Source: Listeria ivanovii subsp. londoniensis (GTDB lineage: Bacteria > Bacillota > Bacilli > Lactobacillales > Listeriaceae). Taken from it: a stretch of 64,000 bases of DNA. Below the pieces are notes generated by a model that saw only the letters and a list, made by a program, of their open reading frames with translations, had not been told where the DNA came from and did not search any database. The stretch spans positions 1,622,001 through 1,686,000 of the forward strand of contig NZ_CP009576.1 in the NCBI RefSeq assembly GCF_000763495.1. The letters run 5' to 3'. Shown piece by piece: positions 27,398 to 37,434 of this stretch. The translations under genes were made by a program, and so were the position numbers. How positions within the stretch are numbered: the stretch's first letter is position 1; each line of letters begins with the position of its first letter.

Positions 27398-28705
27398 TTA
27401 TCGTTTTTTCCGTCTTTCACGACGTTTAATTTCGTTCATTTTATAGTTGATTTTCTTTTTGTAATTTGGTTTTCCTTTTTGTTTTGCTTTTTTACGCATA
27501 CCAATTTCACGTGGATCTGCTGTTTCGCGTTTAGCTTCACGTTTGGCACGACGATTGCGGTCTTCTAGTGTAACGAATTCTTTGTTTTTCCAATCAACAT
27601 GCTTGAATTCGATGCCCATTTTTTCTAGTTGGTTTAGACGATCTTCATCAGCTGGTTCAAATAAAGTTAACGCGATACCTGAATGTCCTGCGCGACCAGT
27701 ACGACCAGTTCGGTGAATATAAAAATCTAAGTCATCTGGTAGTTCGTAATTGACAACATGGCTAATACCTTGGATATCAATACCACGTGCTGCTAAATCC
27801 GTTGCAACTACATACTGATAATCTAAGTTTTCGATTTGTTTCATCGTTCGTTTACGTTCGCGTGGGTTAACGTCACCGTGAATTTTGGCAACTTTTAGTC
27901 CACGTTCTGTTAAACCGTTCGCTACTTCATCCGCAGTTGTTTTTGTGTTTGTAAAAACAATCGCCAAATAAGGCTGTGAACCAACTAAAACGTTTTTAAG
28001 TAAGTCTAATTTATCACGGCTGCGAGTCGCCATAATCCGATGTTCTACTGTTTTAGATGCAGCTACTTTTGGTTGAATATGCTCATAGCGTGGGTTTTCC
28101 ATGTATTTACTTAAAAATGGTTTTAATTTTTGCGGAATTGTTGCCGAGAAAACAAGCATTTGCAAGTTAGCGGGCATTTTTCCAGCGATATGGTCTACAT
28201 CGTTTAAGAATCCCATATCAAGTGTCATGTCTGCTTCGTCGATAACTAATGTTTTCGCTGTATGAACAAATAAAGCTTGCTCACGAATTAAATCATTAAT
28301 CCGACCAGGTGTTCCGACAATAATTTGTGGTTGTTTTTTTAATTTATCAATCGCACGTTGTTTATCCGTACCACCAATAACAAGTTGAACAGCGATTTCT
28401 TTTTCGCTAAACTTGGTTACTTTGCGAATTTCATTATAAATTTGGGTAGCAAGCTCACGACTAGGTGCTGTAATAACTGCTTGTACGGCATCTTTTTCTG
28501 GATTCACATTGTTAATTATTGGCAAAATAAAAGTATGGGTTTTCCCTGTACCTGTTTGCGATTGTCCAATGATACTTTCCCCTTTTAGAATACCTGGGAT
28601 TAGCTTTTGTTGTACTTCTGTCGGCTCGTAAAATCCTAATTTATCTATTGCAAGCCCAATAAAAGGTTGAAAGCCAAATTGGTCAAACCTTGATTTCTTC
28701 GTCAT
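27398..28705 (-). CDS. cshB: DEAD-box RNA helicase CshB
   Basis: ATP-dependent RNA helicase, 435 residues, linked to cold growth and RNA turnover in Firmicutes. It shows the Q motif (FGFQPFIGLAIDKLGFYEPTEVQ), GQSQTGTGKT, PSRELATQ, TPGRI, DEAD in LVIDEADMTLD, SAT, the C-domain IHGDV and HRTGRTGRAG. The C-terminus is strongly basic, likely for RNA binding. Start taken as ATG at 28705 (MTKKSRFDQFG); a GTG-type extension to 28741 would cover the -10 element. Confidence 0.93.
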   Translation of the reverse strand: MTKKSRFDQFGFQPFIGLAIDKLGFYEPTEVQQKLIPGILKGESIIGQSQTGTGKTHTFILPIINNVNPEKDAVQAVITAPSRELATQIYNEIRKVTKFSEKEIAVQLVIGGTDKQRAIDKLKKQPQIIVGTPGRINDLIREQALFVHTAKTLVIDEADMTLDMGFLNDVDHIAGKMPANLQMLVFSATIPQKLKPFLSKYMENPRYEHIQPKVAASKTVEHRIMATRSRDKLDLLKNVLVGSQPYLAIVFTNTKTTADEVANGLTERGLKVAKIHGDVNPRERKRTMKQIENLDYQYVVATDLAARGIDIQGISHVVNYELPDDLDFYIHRTGRTGRAGHSGIALTLFEPADEDRLNQLEKMGIEFKHVDWKNKEFVTLEDRNRRAKREAKRETADPREIGMRKKAKQKGKPNYKKKINYKMNEIKRRERRKKR

Positions 28706-28739
28706 AAAATATTTCCACTCCGTTCTATACCTAGTAGCC

Positions 28740-28745
28740 ATTATA
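28740..28745 (-). promoter_or_regulatory. Extended -10 promoter element of cshB-nfo-ppaC
   Basis: TATAAT preceded by TG one base upstream on the minus strand (TGCTATAAT), 35 bp before the cshB ATG. The -35 region is poor. Confidence 0.55.
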
Positions 28746-28825
28746 GCACAGATTAAGTCATTCGTGCGCGCTATAAGACAACTTTATCAAAACAATCAAA
28801 GCGAGTTATCCAAAACAGAAAAATA

Positions 28826-28868
28826 AAACCGGCTATTTTTTATCTAATTAAGAAATAGCCAGTTTTTA
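28826..28868 (-). terminator. Terminator after the Nif3-like gene
   Basis: Stem AAAACTGGCTATTT/AAATAGCCGGTTTT (G-T pairs allowed), T-rich 3' side, immediately after the stop. Confidence 0.8.
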
Positions 28869-29990
28869 TTAGCAAAATTGGAAAGGATCCGTATTAACTT
28901 CTGAGACAATAAATTCTGCTTCGTAATCTAAAATTTTTGCTTGTTCTTCTATTTTGGTTTTTAAGTAACCTTTCATAACTTTTTCGATATTGTGCCCTGG
29001 ATCAATTGTTGGTAAATTAATCGCAAGTAATTCATGCCCAGTATGATAATATACGTCCCCTGTAATAAAAACATCTGCACCGGTTGCTTTGGCTTTATGA
29101 ATAAATTTATTGCCATCGCCACCAATAATCGCAACTTTTTTTACAGTTGTTTTTAAATCCCCAATAAAACGTACATTTTCCACTGCAAAAGCGGTTTTTA
29201 TTTTATCAATAAATGCTATCATACCCATTTTTTTCGGTAACGTTCCTATGCGTCCTAGCCCTTCTTTATACACAAGATTTTCTAAGCGATACACATCCAT
29301 TGCTGGTTCTTCATATGGATGGGCAATTCTCACAGCTTTTGTAATAGTTTCTGTTAAATGTTCTGGAAAAACAGCTTCGATTTTCACTTCGGGAGTATTC
29401 GTTAATTGTCCTTTTTTACCAATAGTAGGTTTTGCGTTGCTACTTGGCTTAAAAGAGCCTATTCCATCTGTTTGAAAAGTACATTCGCTATATTCTGTGC
29501 CAATTTTGCCAGCTCCATTATTGACTAAAGCTAAGCGAACGGCTTCAAGATCATTTTCTGGAACATATACCGCGATTTTACAGTAAGGTTCTGTGTAGGT
29601 TTCTTCAATGAAGGTAGTGTCCTGTAATCGAAGTAAATCTGCTAGAATATCATTGACACCACCTTTTGCTACATCTAAGTTAGTATGGGCAGCAAATACT
29701 GTAATATCATGCTTAATTAGCTTTTTAATCATTTTCCCTTGTTTAGTTGTTGTATCAATTTGGTGCGTCGGTCGATACAAAAATGGGTGGTGAGCAATAA
29801 TTAAATCTACCTTTTTTTCAATGGCTTCGTCTACTACTTCTTCTAGAACATCTAATGTAAACATGACTTTCCTTACTTTTCTAGACAAATCCCCAACTTG
29901 TAATCCGATTGGGTCGCCTTCCATCGCTAGTTTTTTAGGTGCGATTTTTTCAAGAATTGCAATATATTCATATCCACTTGCAACTTTCAT
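28869..29990 (-). CDS. Nif3-like dinuclear metal centre protein (YqfO family)
   Basis: Toroid-forming Nif3/DUF34 protein of 373 residues, long form with an inserted CutA-like middle domain (about 130-235, from KIAVYVPENDLEAVRLAL). Dinuclear metal ligands sit in LIIAHHPFLY, FAAHTNLD and, at the C-terminus, INLPTIDPGHNIE. Some members are proposed GTP cyclohydrolase-like or metal-trafficking proteins; the precise role is not settled. It overlaps trmK by 4 bp and follows rpoD-trmK, the same order as in Bacillus. Confidence 0.88.
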   Translation of the reverse strand: MKVASGYEYIAILEKIAPKKLAMEGDPIGLQVGDLSRKVRKVMFTLDVLEEVVDEAIEKKVDLIIAHHPFLYRPTHQIDTTTKQGKMIKKLIKHDITVFAAHTNLDVAKGGVNDILADLLRLQDTTFIEETYTEPYCKIAVYVPENDLEAVRLALVNNGAGKIGTEYSECTFQTDGIGSFKPSSNAKPTIGKKGQLTNTPEVKIEAVFPEHLTETITKAVRIAHPYEEPAMDVYRLENLVYKEGLGRIGTLPKKMGMIAFIDKIKTAFAVENVRFIGDLKTTVKKVAIIGGDGNKFIHKAKATGADVFITGDVYYHTGHELLAINLPTIDPGHNIEKVMKGYLKTKIEEQAKILDYEAEFIVSEVNTDPFQFC

Positions 29991-30691
29991 TTTAGCACAT
30001 CCTCTACTAATGCAATTTTATGTTCTAATTCACGGATTTTCGCTTGATTTTCATTTGATATTGGTTGATTAGTTGAAATTGTTTGGATAATATTTTGCCA
30101 AGTATTTGCTTCATGACGCCATTTACTTTTGAATATTGCATTTTGTTCTTTCAATAGACACGGGCCGAAAAAGATTTCTTGCTCCGTCCAGTTCACTGGT
30201 TCTCTAGAAGGTTTGAGTACGATAATTTCATAGATTTTGTTGTCTTCTCGCAAAATCGATTCTGCAGTAATTGTCCAGTTATTTTTTTCAGACCATTCCC
30301 TTAGTTGGAATGCCGCGATGTTTGGTTGGAGAATGAGTTTGCTTACATTAGCAAGTTTGGCTGTGCCTTCTTCTAAAATAGTTCTAATTAAAGTGCCACC
30401 CATTCCAGCAATAACAATCGTATCAATCGCATCCTCCTCTGTAATTACTTTTAAACCATTTCCTTTTCGGACATCAATTTGCGCGGCAAGGCCTGAAGCA
30501 CGTACTTGTTTTTGAGCGGATTTAAAGGGGCCATCTACTACTTCTCCAGCTACTGCGAATGAGGCTGTTTTATTGTTAATAACAAAACATGGTAAATAAG
30601 CATGGTCACTACCAATATCGGCAATGCGTTCATTACTCGTTATGTATGAAGCGACTTTTTCTAGCCGCTTAGAAAGTTGCTCTTCGTTCAC
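29987..30691 (-). CDS. trmK: tRNA (adenine(22)-N1)-methyltransferase TrmK
   Basis: SAM-dependent enzyme making m1A22 in tRNA (234 residues). Class I methyltransferase core with ADIGSDHAYLPCFVI (SAM loop), VIAGMGGTLI and LILQPN (NPPY-like position), followed by a C-terminal coiled-coil (about 195-234). Overlaps the next gene by 4 bp. Ribosome-binding site is weak (AGTAGGGACC). Confidence 0.92.
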   Translation of the reverse strand: MNEEQLSKRLEKVASYITSNERIADIGSDHAYLPCFVINNKTASFAVAGEVVDGPFKSAQKQVRASGLAAQIDVRKGNGLKVITEEDAIDTIVIAGMGGTLIRTILEEGTAKLANVSKLILQPNIAAFQLREWSEKNNWTITAESILREDNKIYEIIVLKPSREPVNWTEQEIFFGPCLLKEQNAIFKSKWRHEANTWQNIIQTISTNQPISNENQAKIRELEHKIALVEDVLK

Positions 30692-30716
30692 TTTGGGTCC
30701 CTACTTTCATTTTCAT

Positions 30717-30750
30717 TAAAAAGGCAGGAGAACGATTTGTCCTCCTGCCC
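30717..30750 (-). terminator. Terminator of rpoD
   Basis: GC-rich stem GGCAGGAGGAC/GTTCTCCTGCC followed by T5 on the minus strand. It separates dnaG-rpoD from trmK, though read-through is possible. Confidence 0.85.
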
Positions 30751-30760
30751 GGTTGTGCAT

Positions 30761-31885
30761 TTATTCCAGGAAGTCTTTTAATTGTTTGCTACGGCTTGGG
30801 TGACGTAATTTACGTAATGCTTTTGCTTCGATTTGTCGAATTCTTTCACGAGTGACACCAAATACACGACCAACTTCTTCTAAAGTGCGTGTCCGTCCAT
30901 CATCTAAACCAAAACGTAGACGAAGGACATTTTCTTCGCGATCTGTTAGTGTATCGAGTACATCTTCTAATTGTTCTTTTAATAACTCATATGCCGCATG
31001 GTCAGAAGGTGAAGTTGCATCTTGGTCTTCAATGAAATCTCCCAGGTGCGAATCATCTTCTTCTCCAATTGGCGTTTCAAGTGAAACAGGTTCTTGAGCG
31101 ATTTTCAAGATTTCCCGAACTTTTTCTGTTGGTAAATCCATTTCTTCTCCAATTTCTTCTGGGGAAGGATCGCGCCCTAAATCTTGTAGTAACGAGCGTT
31201 GAACACGGATTAGTTTGTTAATTGTTTCTACCATATGCACGGGGATACGAATAGTTCTAGCTTGGTCCGCAATAGCACGAGTGATTGCTTGACGAATCCA
31301 CCAAGTTGCATACGTACTAAATTTAAATCCTTTGTTAAAGTCGAATTTTTCAACGGCTTTCATTAATCCCATGTTACCTTCTTGGATTAAATCAAGGAAT
31401 AACATCCCACGACCAACATAACGTTTGGCAATACTTACTACTAGACGCAAGTTGGCTTCTGCAAGGCGACCTTTTGCTTCAATATCGCCAGCTTCAATTC
31501 GTTTCGCTAAAGCAATTTCTTCATCAGCGGTTAACAAATCTACTCGACCAATTTCTTTTAAATACATGCGAACGGGATCATTAATTTTCACGCCTGGTGG
31601 TACACTCATATCTGTTAAGTCAAAGGATTCTGTTTCCTCTTTGACAAGTTCTGTTTCATCTGGATCTTCATCATCAGCATCATCAGAAACTTCAATTCCT
31701 GCTTCGCCAACGTGTTCTAAATACTCATCCATTTGATCGGAATCTAATGTAAATGGAGCTAATCTGGCAGCAATTTTGGCGTAAGTTAAAATCCCCTTTT
31801 TCTTACCTTCTTCTATTAGGGCTTCTTTTACTTGCTCAACATTTAGTTCAGCAACTGGTTTTGTGTTTGGTGTTTTATCACTCAT
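30761..31885 (-). CDS. rpoD: Primary sigma factor SigA
   Basis: Housekeeping sigma-70 factor (374 residues). Region 1.1 has an acidic stretch (about 75-100). Region 1.2/2 includes [11 protein letters not shown], then [24 protein letters not shown] (2.3/2.4). Regions 3 and 4 end in [31 protein letters not shown], the -35-contacting helix-turn-helix. Start taken as ATG at 31885; the frame runs 12 codons further without support. Together with dnaG it forms the macromolecular-synthesis pair; rpsU is in a different operon at 46 kb. Confidence 0.97.
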   Translation of the reverse strand: MSDKTPNTKPVAELNVEQVKEALIEEGKKKGILTYAKIAARLAPFTLDSDQMDEYLEHVGEAGIEVSDDADDEDPDETELVKEETESFDLTDMSVPPGVKINDPVRMYLKEIGRVDLLTADEEIALAKRIEAGDIEAKGRLAEANLRLVVSIAKRYVGRGMLFLDLIQEGNMGLMKAVEKFDFNKGFKFSTYATWWIRQAITRAIADQARTIRIPVHMVETINKLIRVQRSLLQDLGRDPSPEEIGEEMDLPTEKVREILKIAQEPVSLETPIGEEDDSHLGDFIEDQDATSPSDHAAYELLKEQLEDVLDTLTDREENVLRLRFGLDDGRTRTLEEVGRVFGVTRERIRQIEAKALRKLRHPSRSKQLKDFLE

Positions 31886-31979
31886 AACTGCCTGTATTCC
31901 TCCTTCCAAAATGCCGCTCACCTTATTAAAAGGCTTCTCTTAGGTAATAATACCATCATTTAGCGGTTTTAAAACGTTA

Positions 31980-33860
31980 TTAATCCAATTGACCACTGTT
32001 TAATTGGCGGTTAAGTTGGACAATTTCAAGCATCACTCGAATTTCATTTTCTTTGTCATTATCTCGGTTGTATCCGGCGAGCTCTTGCTCAAGTTCTTTC
32101 TTTTTTTGCTCTAGCTTAAACCGCTTGAGGCTTCTAATATAGTCTTCAAATTGAAGCCGACCTTGCTCTTCTGGGCTAATAACCATTTCAAGGCTACTAA
32201 TTAAGCCTTTCATTGCAACATCCTGCACGCTATCCATAAATTTATTTGGATCAGCATCATTGCCTTCCGCAAAGTAGCCAATTAAGTAGGTATAAAGTGC
32301 TTGATAGTTGTCATGATAAAATTCTGTTTCGCCAAGAAGTTGCTTAATTAACAGAAAGCTGTCTCTACTTTCCATCATTGCCTTCATGAGTTGCTGTTCC
32401 GCGGTTGTGTGCGCGGATAGTTTTTGCATCGGCTGTTCAAAAGAAAACAATATTTCCGGATTTTCTTGTGGAATTATTCCCATAAAAGAATCATCTATTG
32501 GCGGTTCATTATAGCTAGCAGTTTGGCGCGACTTTTGACTTGTTTTGATAGATTGCTGAAGTTGTTGCTTTAAGGTTTCTATCGTCAATTCAAACTCATC
32601 AGCAAGTTGTTTTAAATATAACTCTCGTTCAACCGCTTGATCTAGCTTGGCTATTTCGCGCAAGCAATCATCAATGTAACCAATTTGATCTGTTTCATTT
32701 TGTAAATTACGTTCTCTGCGCAAATAATGGATTTTAAAGGCGGTCCAAGTCATCCGCTGCTGCTTGTATATTTCTTTAAATTTATCAGCTCCACTTGACC
32801 GAATAAAATCATCTGGGTCTTTTCCGGCAGGTAGTTGGAGGACAAACACATCTAACCGATTTCGTTCTACTAAAAGTGTTCCAGCTTTATAAGCTGCTTC
32901 AATTCCAGCTCGGTCCCCATCATAACAAATAATTGCTCGACTAGTAAGCCGTTTGATTAAGTCTGCATGTTCTTCTGTAAGGCTTGTCCCCATAGAAGCA
33001 ACCGCATTTTGAATGCCTGCTTCTTCAGCAGAAATGACATCCATAAAGCCTTCCATAAGTGTAATTTCTTCTTGTTTTCGAATGGCTTGTCTTGCTTCTG
33101 AAAAATGAAATAATGTGCGTCTTTTGTTGAAAAGCGGGGTTTCAGGGCTATTTAAATACTTTGGCCCATCATCACGGTCAAATAAACGTCCAGAAAAAGC
33201 AATAATTTGTCCACGGTCATTCGTAATAGGGAATATTATTCGATTACGGAACCGGTCCACCATTTGCCCATCATCACGTTCAGACAAAAGTCCCGCTGTC
33301 CCTGCGAGCTGTAAATCCATTCCTCTTTTTTCTAGAAAAGAAGTAACGGTTGCATGATGGTTTGGAGCAAAACCAATTTGAAAATTCGCCATCATTTGTT
33401 CTGACATACCACGCTCTTTTAAATAAGTGAGAGCGGCTGTTCCTTCTTCTGTTTCCATCAAAATATAATGATAGAGTTTGGCGGTGAGTTGATGCATTTC
33501 TACCATTTTTGCTGTTTCAGAAGTTTCTTTTGGTAAGTGAGCAGTATCTCGCTCTTCAGGAAGTTCAATTGCAACATCCAAATGGCTCATATCCGCGACT
33601 TTTTTTACTGCTTCAACAAAAGTTAGTCCATCATGTTCCATGAGAAATGAAAAAACATTTCCGCCTTTTCCACAGCCAAAACAATGGAAAATCTGCTTTT
33701 CTGGTGACACAGAAAAAGAGGGTGTTTTTTCCCCATGAAAAGGACATAAACCAGCGTAATTACGACCTTGTTTTTTTAGTTGAACGTAATTACCAATAAT
33801 ATCGACTATATCCGCTTGATTCCGGACTTGATCAATTACTTCTTCAGGAATCCGCGCCAT
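31980..33860 (-). CDS. dnaG: DNA primase
   Basis: Synthesises RNA primers for replication (626 residues). N-terminal CHC2 zinc finger (Cys-His-Cys-Cys in GLCPFHGEKTPSF and IFHCFGCGKGG). TOPRIM core with TLMEGFMDVI and CYDGDRAG, then DFIRSSGAD. The C-terminal third (from about 430) is the helicase-binding domain. Start taken as ATG at 33860. It lies about 95 bp upstream of rpoD. Confidence 0.95.
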   Translation of the reverse strand: MARIPEEVIDQVRNQADIVDIIGNYVQLKKQGRNYAGLCPFHGEKTPSFSVSPEKQIFHCFGCGKGGNVFSFLMEHDGLTFVEAVKKVADMSHLDVAIELPEERDTAHLPKETSETAKMVEMHQLTAKLYHYILMETEEGTAALTYLKERGMSEQMMANFQIGFAPNHHATVTSFLEKRGMDLQLAGTAGLLSERDDGQMVDRFRNRIIFPITNDRGQIIAFSGRLFDRDDGPKYLNSPETPLFNKRRTLFHFSEARQAIRKQEEITLMEGFMDVISAEEAGIQNAVASMGTSLTEEHADLIKRLTSRAIICYDGDRAGIEAAYKAGTLLVERNRLDVFVLQLPAGKDPDDFIRSSGADKFKEIYKQQRMTWTAFKIHYLRRERNLQNETDQIGYIDDCLREIAKLDQAVERELYLKQLADEFELTIETLKQQLQQSIKTSQKSRQTASYNEPPIDDSFMGIIPQENPEILFSFEQPMQKLSAHTTAEQQLMKAMMESRDSFLLIKQLLGETEFYHDNYQALYTYLIGYFAEGNDADPNKFMDSVQDVAMKGLISSLEMVISPEEQGRLQFEDYIRSLKRFKLEQKKKELEQELAGYNRDNDKENEIRVMLEIVQLNRQLNSGQLD

Positions 33861-33879
33861 GCTGACAGTCAACTCCTAT

Positions 33880-34320
33880 TTACTTATTTTGCAAAAATGT
33901 TGTCATCTGGTCTTTGAAAAGCAATCTATCTTGATCATTCATTGCTTTTGGACCTTTACTATATTTGCCTTGTTGCCTATCTTTGGCATGCCTATAGCGA
34001 ATATCTAACATTAATGACATTTCTTCTTCTCGATAAAGTTCTCCGCGATTAGAAAAAACATACGTGCCTTTTGCAAGTAAGATGCTAGCAAGGCCAATAT
34101 CTTGAGTTACGATAATATCGCCTTTTTTTGCTAAGTTCATCATTCGCATATCCGCTGATTCTTTTCCAGTATCCACAAAAATCCAATGCTCTCCTTTTGT
34201 ATTAAGAGAATAATGGTTAAAAGAGGCCACAAAAATAACATCTAACTGAAATTTTTCAGCAACTTGTTTTATTTCCGCTTTCACTGGACAGGCGTCGGCA
34301 TCGACCAAAATCTTTGGCAC
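33880..34320 (-). CDS. UPF0178/YaiI-YqxD family protein
   Basis: About 146 residues, PIN/NYN-like fold family DUF188, with ILVDADACPVKAEI at the N-terminus, IVTQDIGLASILL and FSNRGELYREEEM. Function unproven, although the acidic cluster and fold suggest nuclease ancestry. The ATG at 34329 sits directly against GAGAGG, so the in-frame GTG at 34320 is the more likely start (spacing seven). Placed 20 bp before dnaG, as in many Firmicutes, and probably co-transcribed. Confidence 0.85.
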   Translation of the reverse strand: MPKILVDADACPVKAEIKQVAEKFQLDVIFVASFNHYSLNTKGEHWIFVDTGKESADMRMMNLAKKGDIIVTQDIGLASILLAKGTYVFSNRGELYREEEMSLMLDIRYRHAKDRQQGKYSKGPKAMNDQDRLLFKDQMTTFLQNK

Positions 34321-34356
34321 ACATTCCATCCTCTCTTCAAAAATCTATGAAGACAA

Positions 34357-34388
34357 GTTAAAAAACGAGTTTTTAACCCGTTTTTAAC
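34357..34388. repeat. Inverted repeat with internal direct repeat upstream of yqxD
   Basis: GTTAAAAAACG/CGTTTTTAAC arms around an 11-base loop; the loop side repeats GTTTTTAAC. It could be a weak terminator for the upstream unit or a regulator site for yqxD-dnaG. No T run typical of a strong terminator. Confidence 0.35.
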
Positions 34389-34508
34389 TATTATTCGTAG
34401 ATTTAACATTTTTGTTCGCGATATTAAATTATACGGGAAGAAGCCGATTTTTACAAGCTGTTTTCACCGTATAATATATATATTCGACACAAAAAGCAAA
34501 AGTCCTTC

Positions 34509-35333
34509 TTATAATTCTAAATTTTCGTCAACAATTTCACCGATGTGGATCAAAATCTCATTGGCAGTTTCTTCAATAGCTTTATTCGTCACATCCAGTA
34601 CAAAGCAATTTAGTTTACTTGCAAGTTTGTTAAATATGGCTAGCTCTTCATCAATGCGTTGATTACTCGCGTAAGTACCCGCTCCAGGCAACCCAATGGA
34701 GATTAATCTTTCTTGCCTAATCTTAGTTAATTTTTGTTTGCTAATTTTTAATCCGATAATTTTTTTAGGATCAATTTCGAATAACTCATCTGGAATTTGT
34801 GCTTCAGGGACGATAGGTATATTAACAATTTTCAACCCTTTCAGCGCTAAATATTGAGATAAAGGTGTTTTCGATGTTCTAGAAATTCCAATTAATACAT
34901 AATCTGCTTGTAAAATGCCTCGAGGATTACGACCATCATCATTTTCTACGGCAAATTCTATTGCTGCAACCTTATTAAAGTACGCTTCATCCATTGAACG
35001 AACGCGACCAGGTTCTGAAAGTGGTTTAATCTTGTAAGTTTCCTCTAACTGATTCAAAAGTGGACCAAACAAGTCAATAATTGGCACCCCAAATGCTTGA
35101 GCTGTCTGGTTTAGCTCTTCTCGAACACTTTCTAAAACAATTGTATGCACGATAATGCCATTATTTACAGCTACCAAATCAACAATTTCTTCAATCATAT
35201 GAGAAGAGTCGACATGGTGAAAGCGATGAATGAACTTGGGTGTTTGGCCAAATTGACTAAGTGCAGCTCTTGTCACCAGTTCGGCCGTTTCTCCTGTTGA
35301 ATCGGAAACCACGTATACGGCTGGTTGTGTCAT
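34509..35333 (-). CDS. Putative pyruvate, phosphate dikinase regulatory protein (YqfL, DUF299)
   Basis: Bifunctional Ser/Thr kinase-pyrophosphorylase of the DUF299/PPDK-regulator family (274 residues). The family's P-loop-like motif appears as [17 protein letters not shown] near residue 145, with N-terminal [13 protein letters not shown]. It is expected to switch pyruvate phosphate dikinase on or off by threonine (de)phosphorylation. The partner enzyme is not in the window. It lies 35 bp after glyS. In Bacillus a ccpN gene precedes it; none is present here. Confidence 0.88.
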   Translation of the reverse strand: MTQPAVYVVSDSTGETAELVTRAALSQFGQTPKFIHRFHHVDSSHMIEEIVDLVAVNNGIIVHTIVLESVREELNQTAQAFGVPIIDLFGPLLNQLEETYKIKPLSEPGRVRSMDEAYFNKVAAIEFAVENDDGRNPRGILQADYVLIGISRTSKTPLSQYLALKGLKIVNIPIVPEAQIPDELFEIDPKKIIGLKISKQKLTKIRQERLISIGLPGAGTYASNQRIDEELAIFNKLASKLNCFVLDVTNKAIEETANEILIHIGEIVDENLEL

Positions 35334-35367
35334 ACATACTTCCTCCTCTTTACTCGAAATCTTTTCT

Positions 35368-37434
35368 TTATTTTACATTAATTTCATCCATTTGAGCAAA
35401 TTCTTTAATAAAACTTGCTAATTCAAAAAGTAAAGCTAGGCGATTGTTTTTTAGTTCGAGATTGTCACTCATAACCAGTGTATTATCGAAATAATCATCA
35501 ATGGTTGTTCTAAGTCCAGCAAATGCTTTCAAGCGTTCTACAATGGTTAAACTAGCATAATCGTATTTTAGTTCTTCTAATTTATCAAACAAGGCTTGTT
35601 CGTATTCGTTTTCGAATAAAGCTGGGTCAACTTCGACTCCTTCTTCGTATTTTTTCGAAATGTTCACAACACGAGTTAGCGCTTCAATAGTGGGACGGAA
35701 CCATTCAGATTCTACGTGTTTATTTAAAATTTGTGCACGGTCGACCAGTTGCGGTATAACATTAGGATCCCCGCCGATGACAGCATCAATAATATCGTGA
35801 CGAATATGATGATTTTGTAAAACAACCCGTAAACGATTTTTCAAGAATGTCTGCACTTCTTTTTTCACGTCGTCACTAGGAAGCTCCACCGCACCTTCCG
35901 CTCTTTCCATATCAACAATACGGGAAATAAGTTCAAGTACTGGAATATCCCAACCATTTGCCTGGATAATACGCATTGCACCAAAAGCGCTACGTCGTAA
36001 GCCAAATGGATCAGCGGAACCAGTAGGAACGATATTTACACAGAAGAAGCCAACTAATGTTTCTAATTTATCTGCAATCGCAATAAGTGAACCTAAATCC
36101 GTTTGTGGTAATTCACCTTCTGCGGAATTGGGCAGATAGTGCTCACGAATAGCTGTTGCAATTGCTGGCTTTTCTCCTTGTAATAGCGCATATTTTTCTC
36201 CCATCAAACCTTGTAATTCTGGAAATTCGCCCACAACATTTGTCACTAAATCAAATTTGTAAATATCTGTTAAACGAATAATATCTTCTTTGTCTTCTTC
36301 TTTCCAGTTTAAATAGTCAGCAAGCATCAACGCAACTTTTTGAACACGTTTCATTTTTTCTGTTAACGTTCCTAATTTTTCATGGAACACAATGTTCGGA
36401 AGTTTAGCTACAGCCTCATCAATGGTCATTTTTAAATCTTCTTGATAAAAGAAATCTGCATCGGATAAACGAGCACGTAAAACTTTTTCATTTCCGCGAG
36501 CAACCGTTTCTAGGTTCTCATGATTGCCGTTTCGAACCGTTACAAAATGTGGCAACAATTTATCATCTTGGCTGAAAACCGGGAAGTAGCGTTGATGTTC
36601 TTTCATTGTTGTAATTAATATTTCTTCGGGTAATTCTAAATATATTTCTTCAAAATTGCCTGCTAAGACAGTCGGATACTCTACTAAATTAGTTACTTCT
36701 TCTAGTAAATCAGTATCTTCTTTGATTTGCCAATTTTCTAGTGCTGCTAGTTCTTTCAATTGTCCTGCAATCGCTTCTTTTCGTGCTGTTGCGTCCACCA
36801 CGACAAATTGTTCTAATAACGCATTTTGATAGTCGCTAGGTTGCATGATTGTAGCTGTTTTCCCAAGGAAGCGATGACCACGAGACATGTTGCTCGTCAC
36901 TACTCCAGTGATTTCAAATGGGATTACCTCTGTTCCGAACATCGCGATTAACCATTTAATTGGGCGAATATAGCGTAAGTCGTTGCTACCCCAATGCATA
37001 CTCACTGGGAAAGTCATGCTTGTTACTACTTTTTGAAGCTGTGGTAGCAAGGCTGTTGTTTTTTTACCAATTACTTCTTTTTTAATATAAATGTATTCCA
37101 CACCTTTAATTTCACGGAAAGTTAAATCAGCTGGATTGATACTTTGGCTTCTAGCAAAACCTAATGCAGCTTTTGACCAATTTCCCTCTTCGTCCAAGGC
37201 GATTTTCTTTGCTGGGCCTTTTGCTTCTTCTACACGATTAGCTTGTTCTTCTGCCATATTGCTAACAAGAACAGTGAGGCGTCTTGGTGTAGAAAAAGTT
37301 TTAATTTCAGAAAAAGTAATTTGATTTTCATGAAGCCAATCCGTCATTCTTTTTTTCAATTGTTCTACGGAGCTTGTCACATACTGCGCCGGCATTTCTT
37401 CTAAACCAATTTCTAATAAAAAGTCTTTACTCAT
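35368..37434 (-). CDS. glyS: Glycyl-tRNA synthetase beta subunit
   Basis: Beta chain (688 residues) of the alpha2-beta2 bacterial glycyl-tRNA synthetase. It provides tRNA recognition and aminoacylation support with an HD-like central region and a C-terminal DALR-type anticodon-binding domain (from about 590). N-terminal [14 protein letters not shown] and [21 protein letters not shown] are family landmarks. Overlaps glyQ by 8 bp, so the subunits are coupled. Confidence 0.95.
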   Translation of the reverse strand: MSKDFLLEIGLEEMPAQYVTSSVEQLKKRMTDWLHENQITFSEIKTFSTPRRLTVLVSNMAEEQANRVEEAKGPAKKIALDEEGNWSKAALGFARSQSINPADLTFREIKGVEYIYIKKEVIGKKTTALLPQLQKVVTSMTFPVSMHWGSNDLRYIRPIKWLIAMFGTEVIPFEITGVVTSNMSRGHRFLGKTATIMQPSDYQNALLEQFVVVDATARKEAIAGQLKELAALENWQIKEDTDLLEEVTNLVEYPTVLAGNFEEIYLELPEEILITTMKEHQRYFPVFSQDDKLLPHFVTVRNGNHENLETVARGNEKVLRARLSDADFFYQEDLKMTIDEAVAKLPNIVFHEKLGTLTEKMKRVQKVALMLADYLNWKEEDKEDIIRLTDIYKFDLVTNVVGEFPELQGLMGEKYALLQGEKPAIATAIREHYLPNSAEGELPQTDLGSLIAIADKLETLVGFFCVNIVPTGSADPFGLRRSAFGAMRIIQANGWDIPVLELISRIVDMERAEGAVELPSDDVKKEVQTFLKNRLRVVLQNHHIRHDIIDAVIGGDPNVIPQLVDRAQILNKHVESEWFRPTIEALTRVVNISKKYEEGVEVDPALFENEYEQALFDKLEELKYDYASLTIVERLKAFAGLRTTIDDYFDNTLVMSDNLELKNNRLALLFELASFIKEFAQMDEINVK

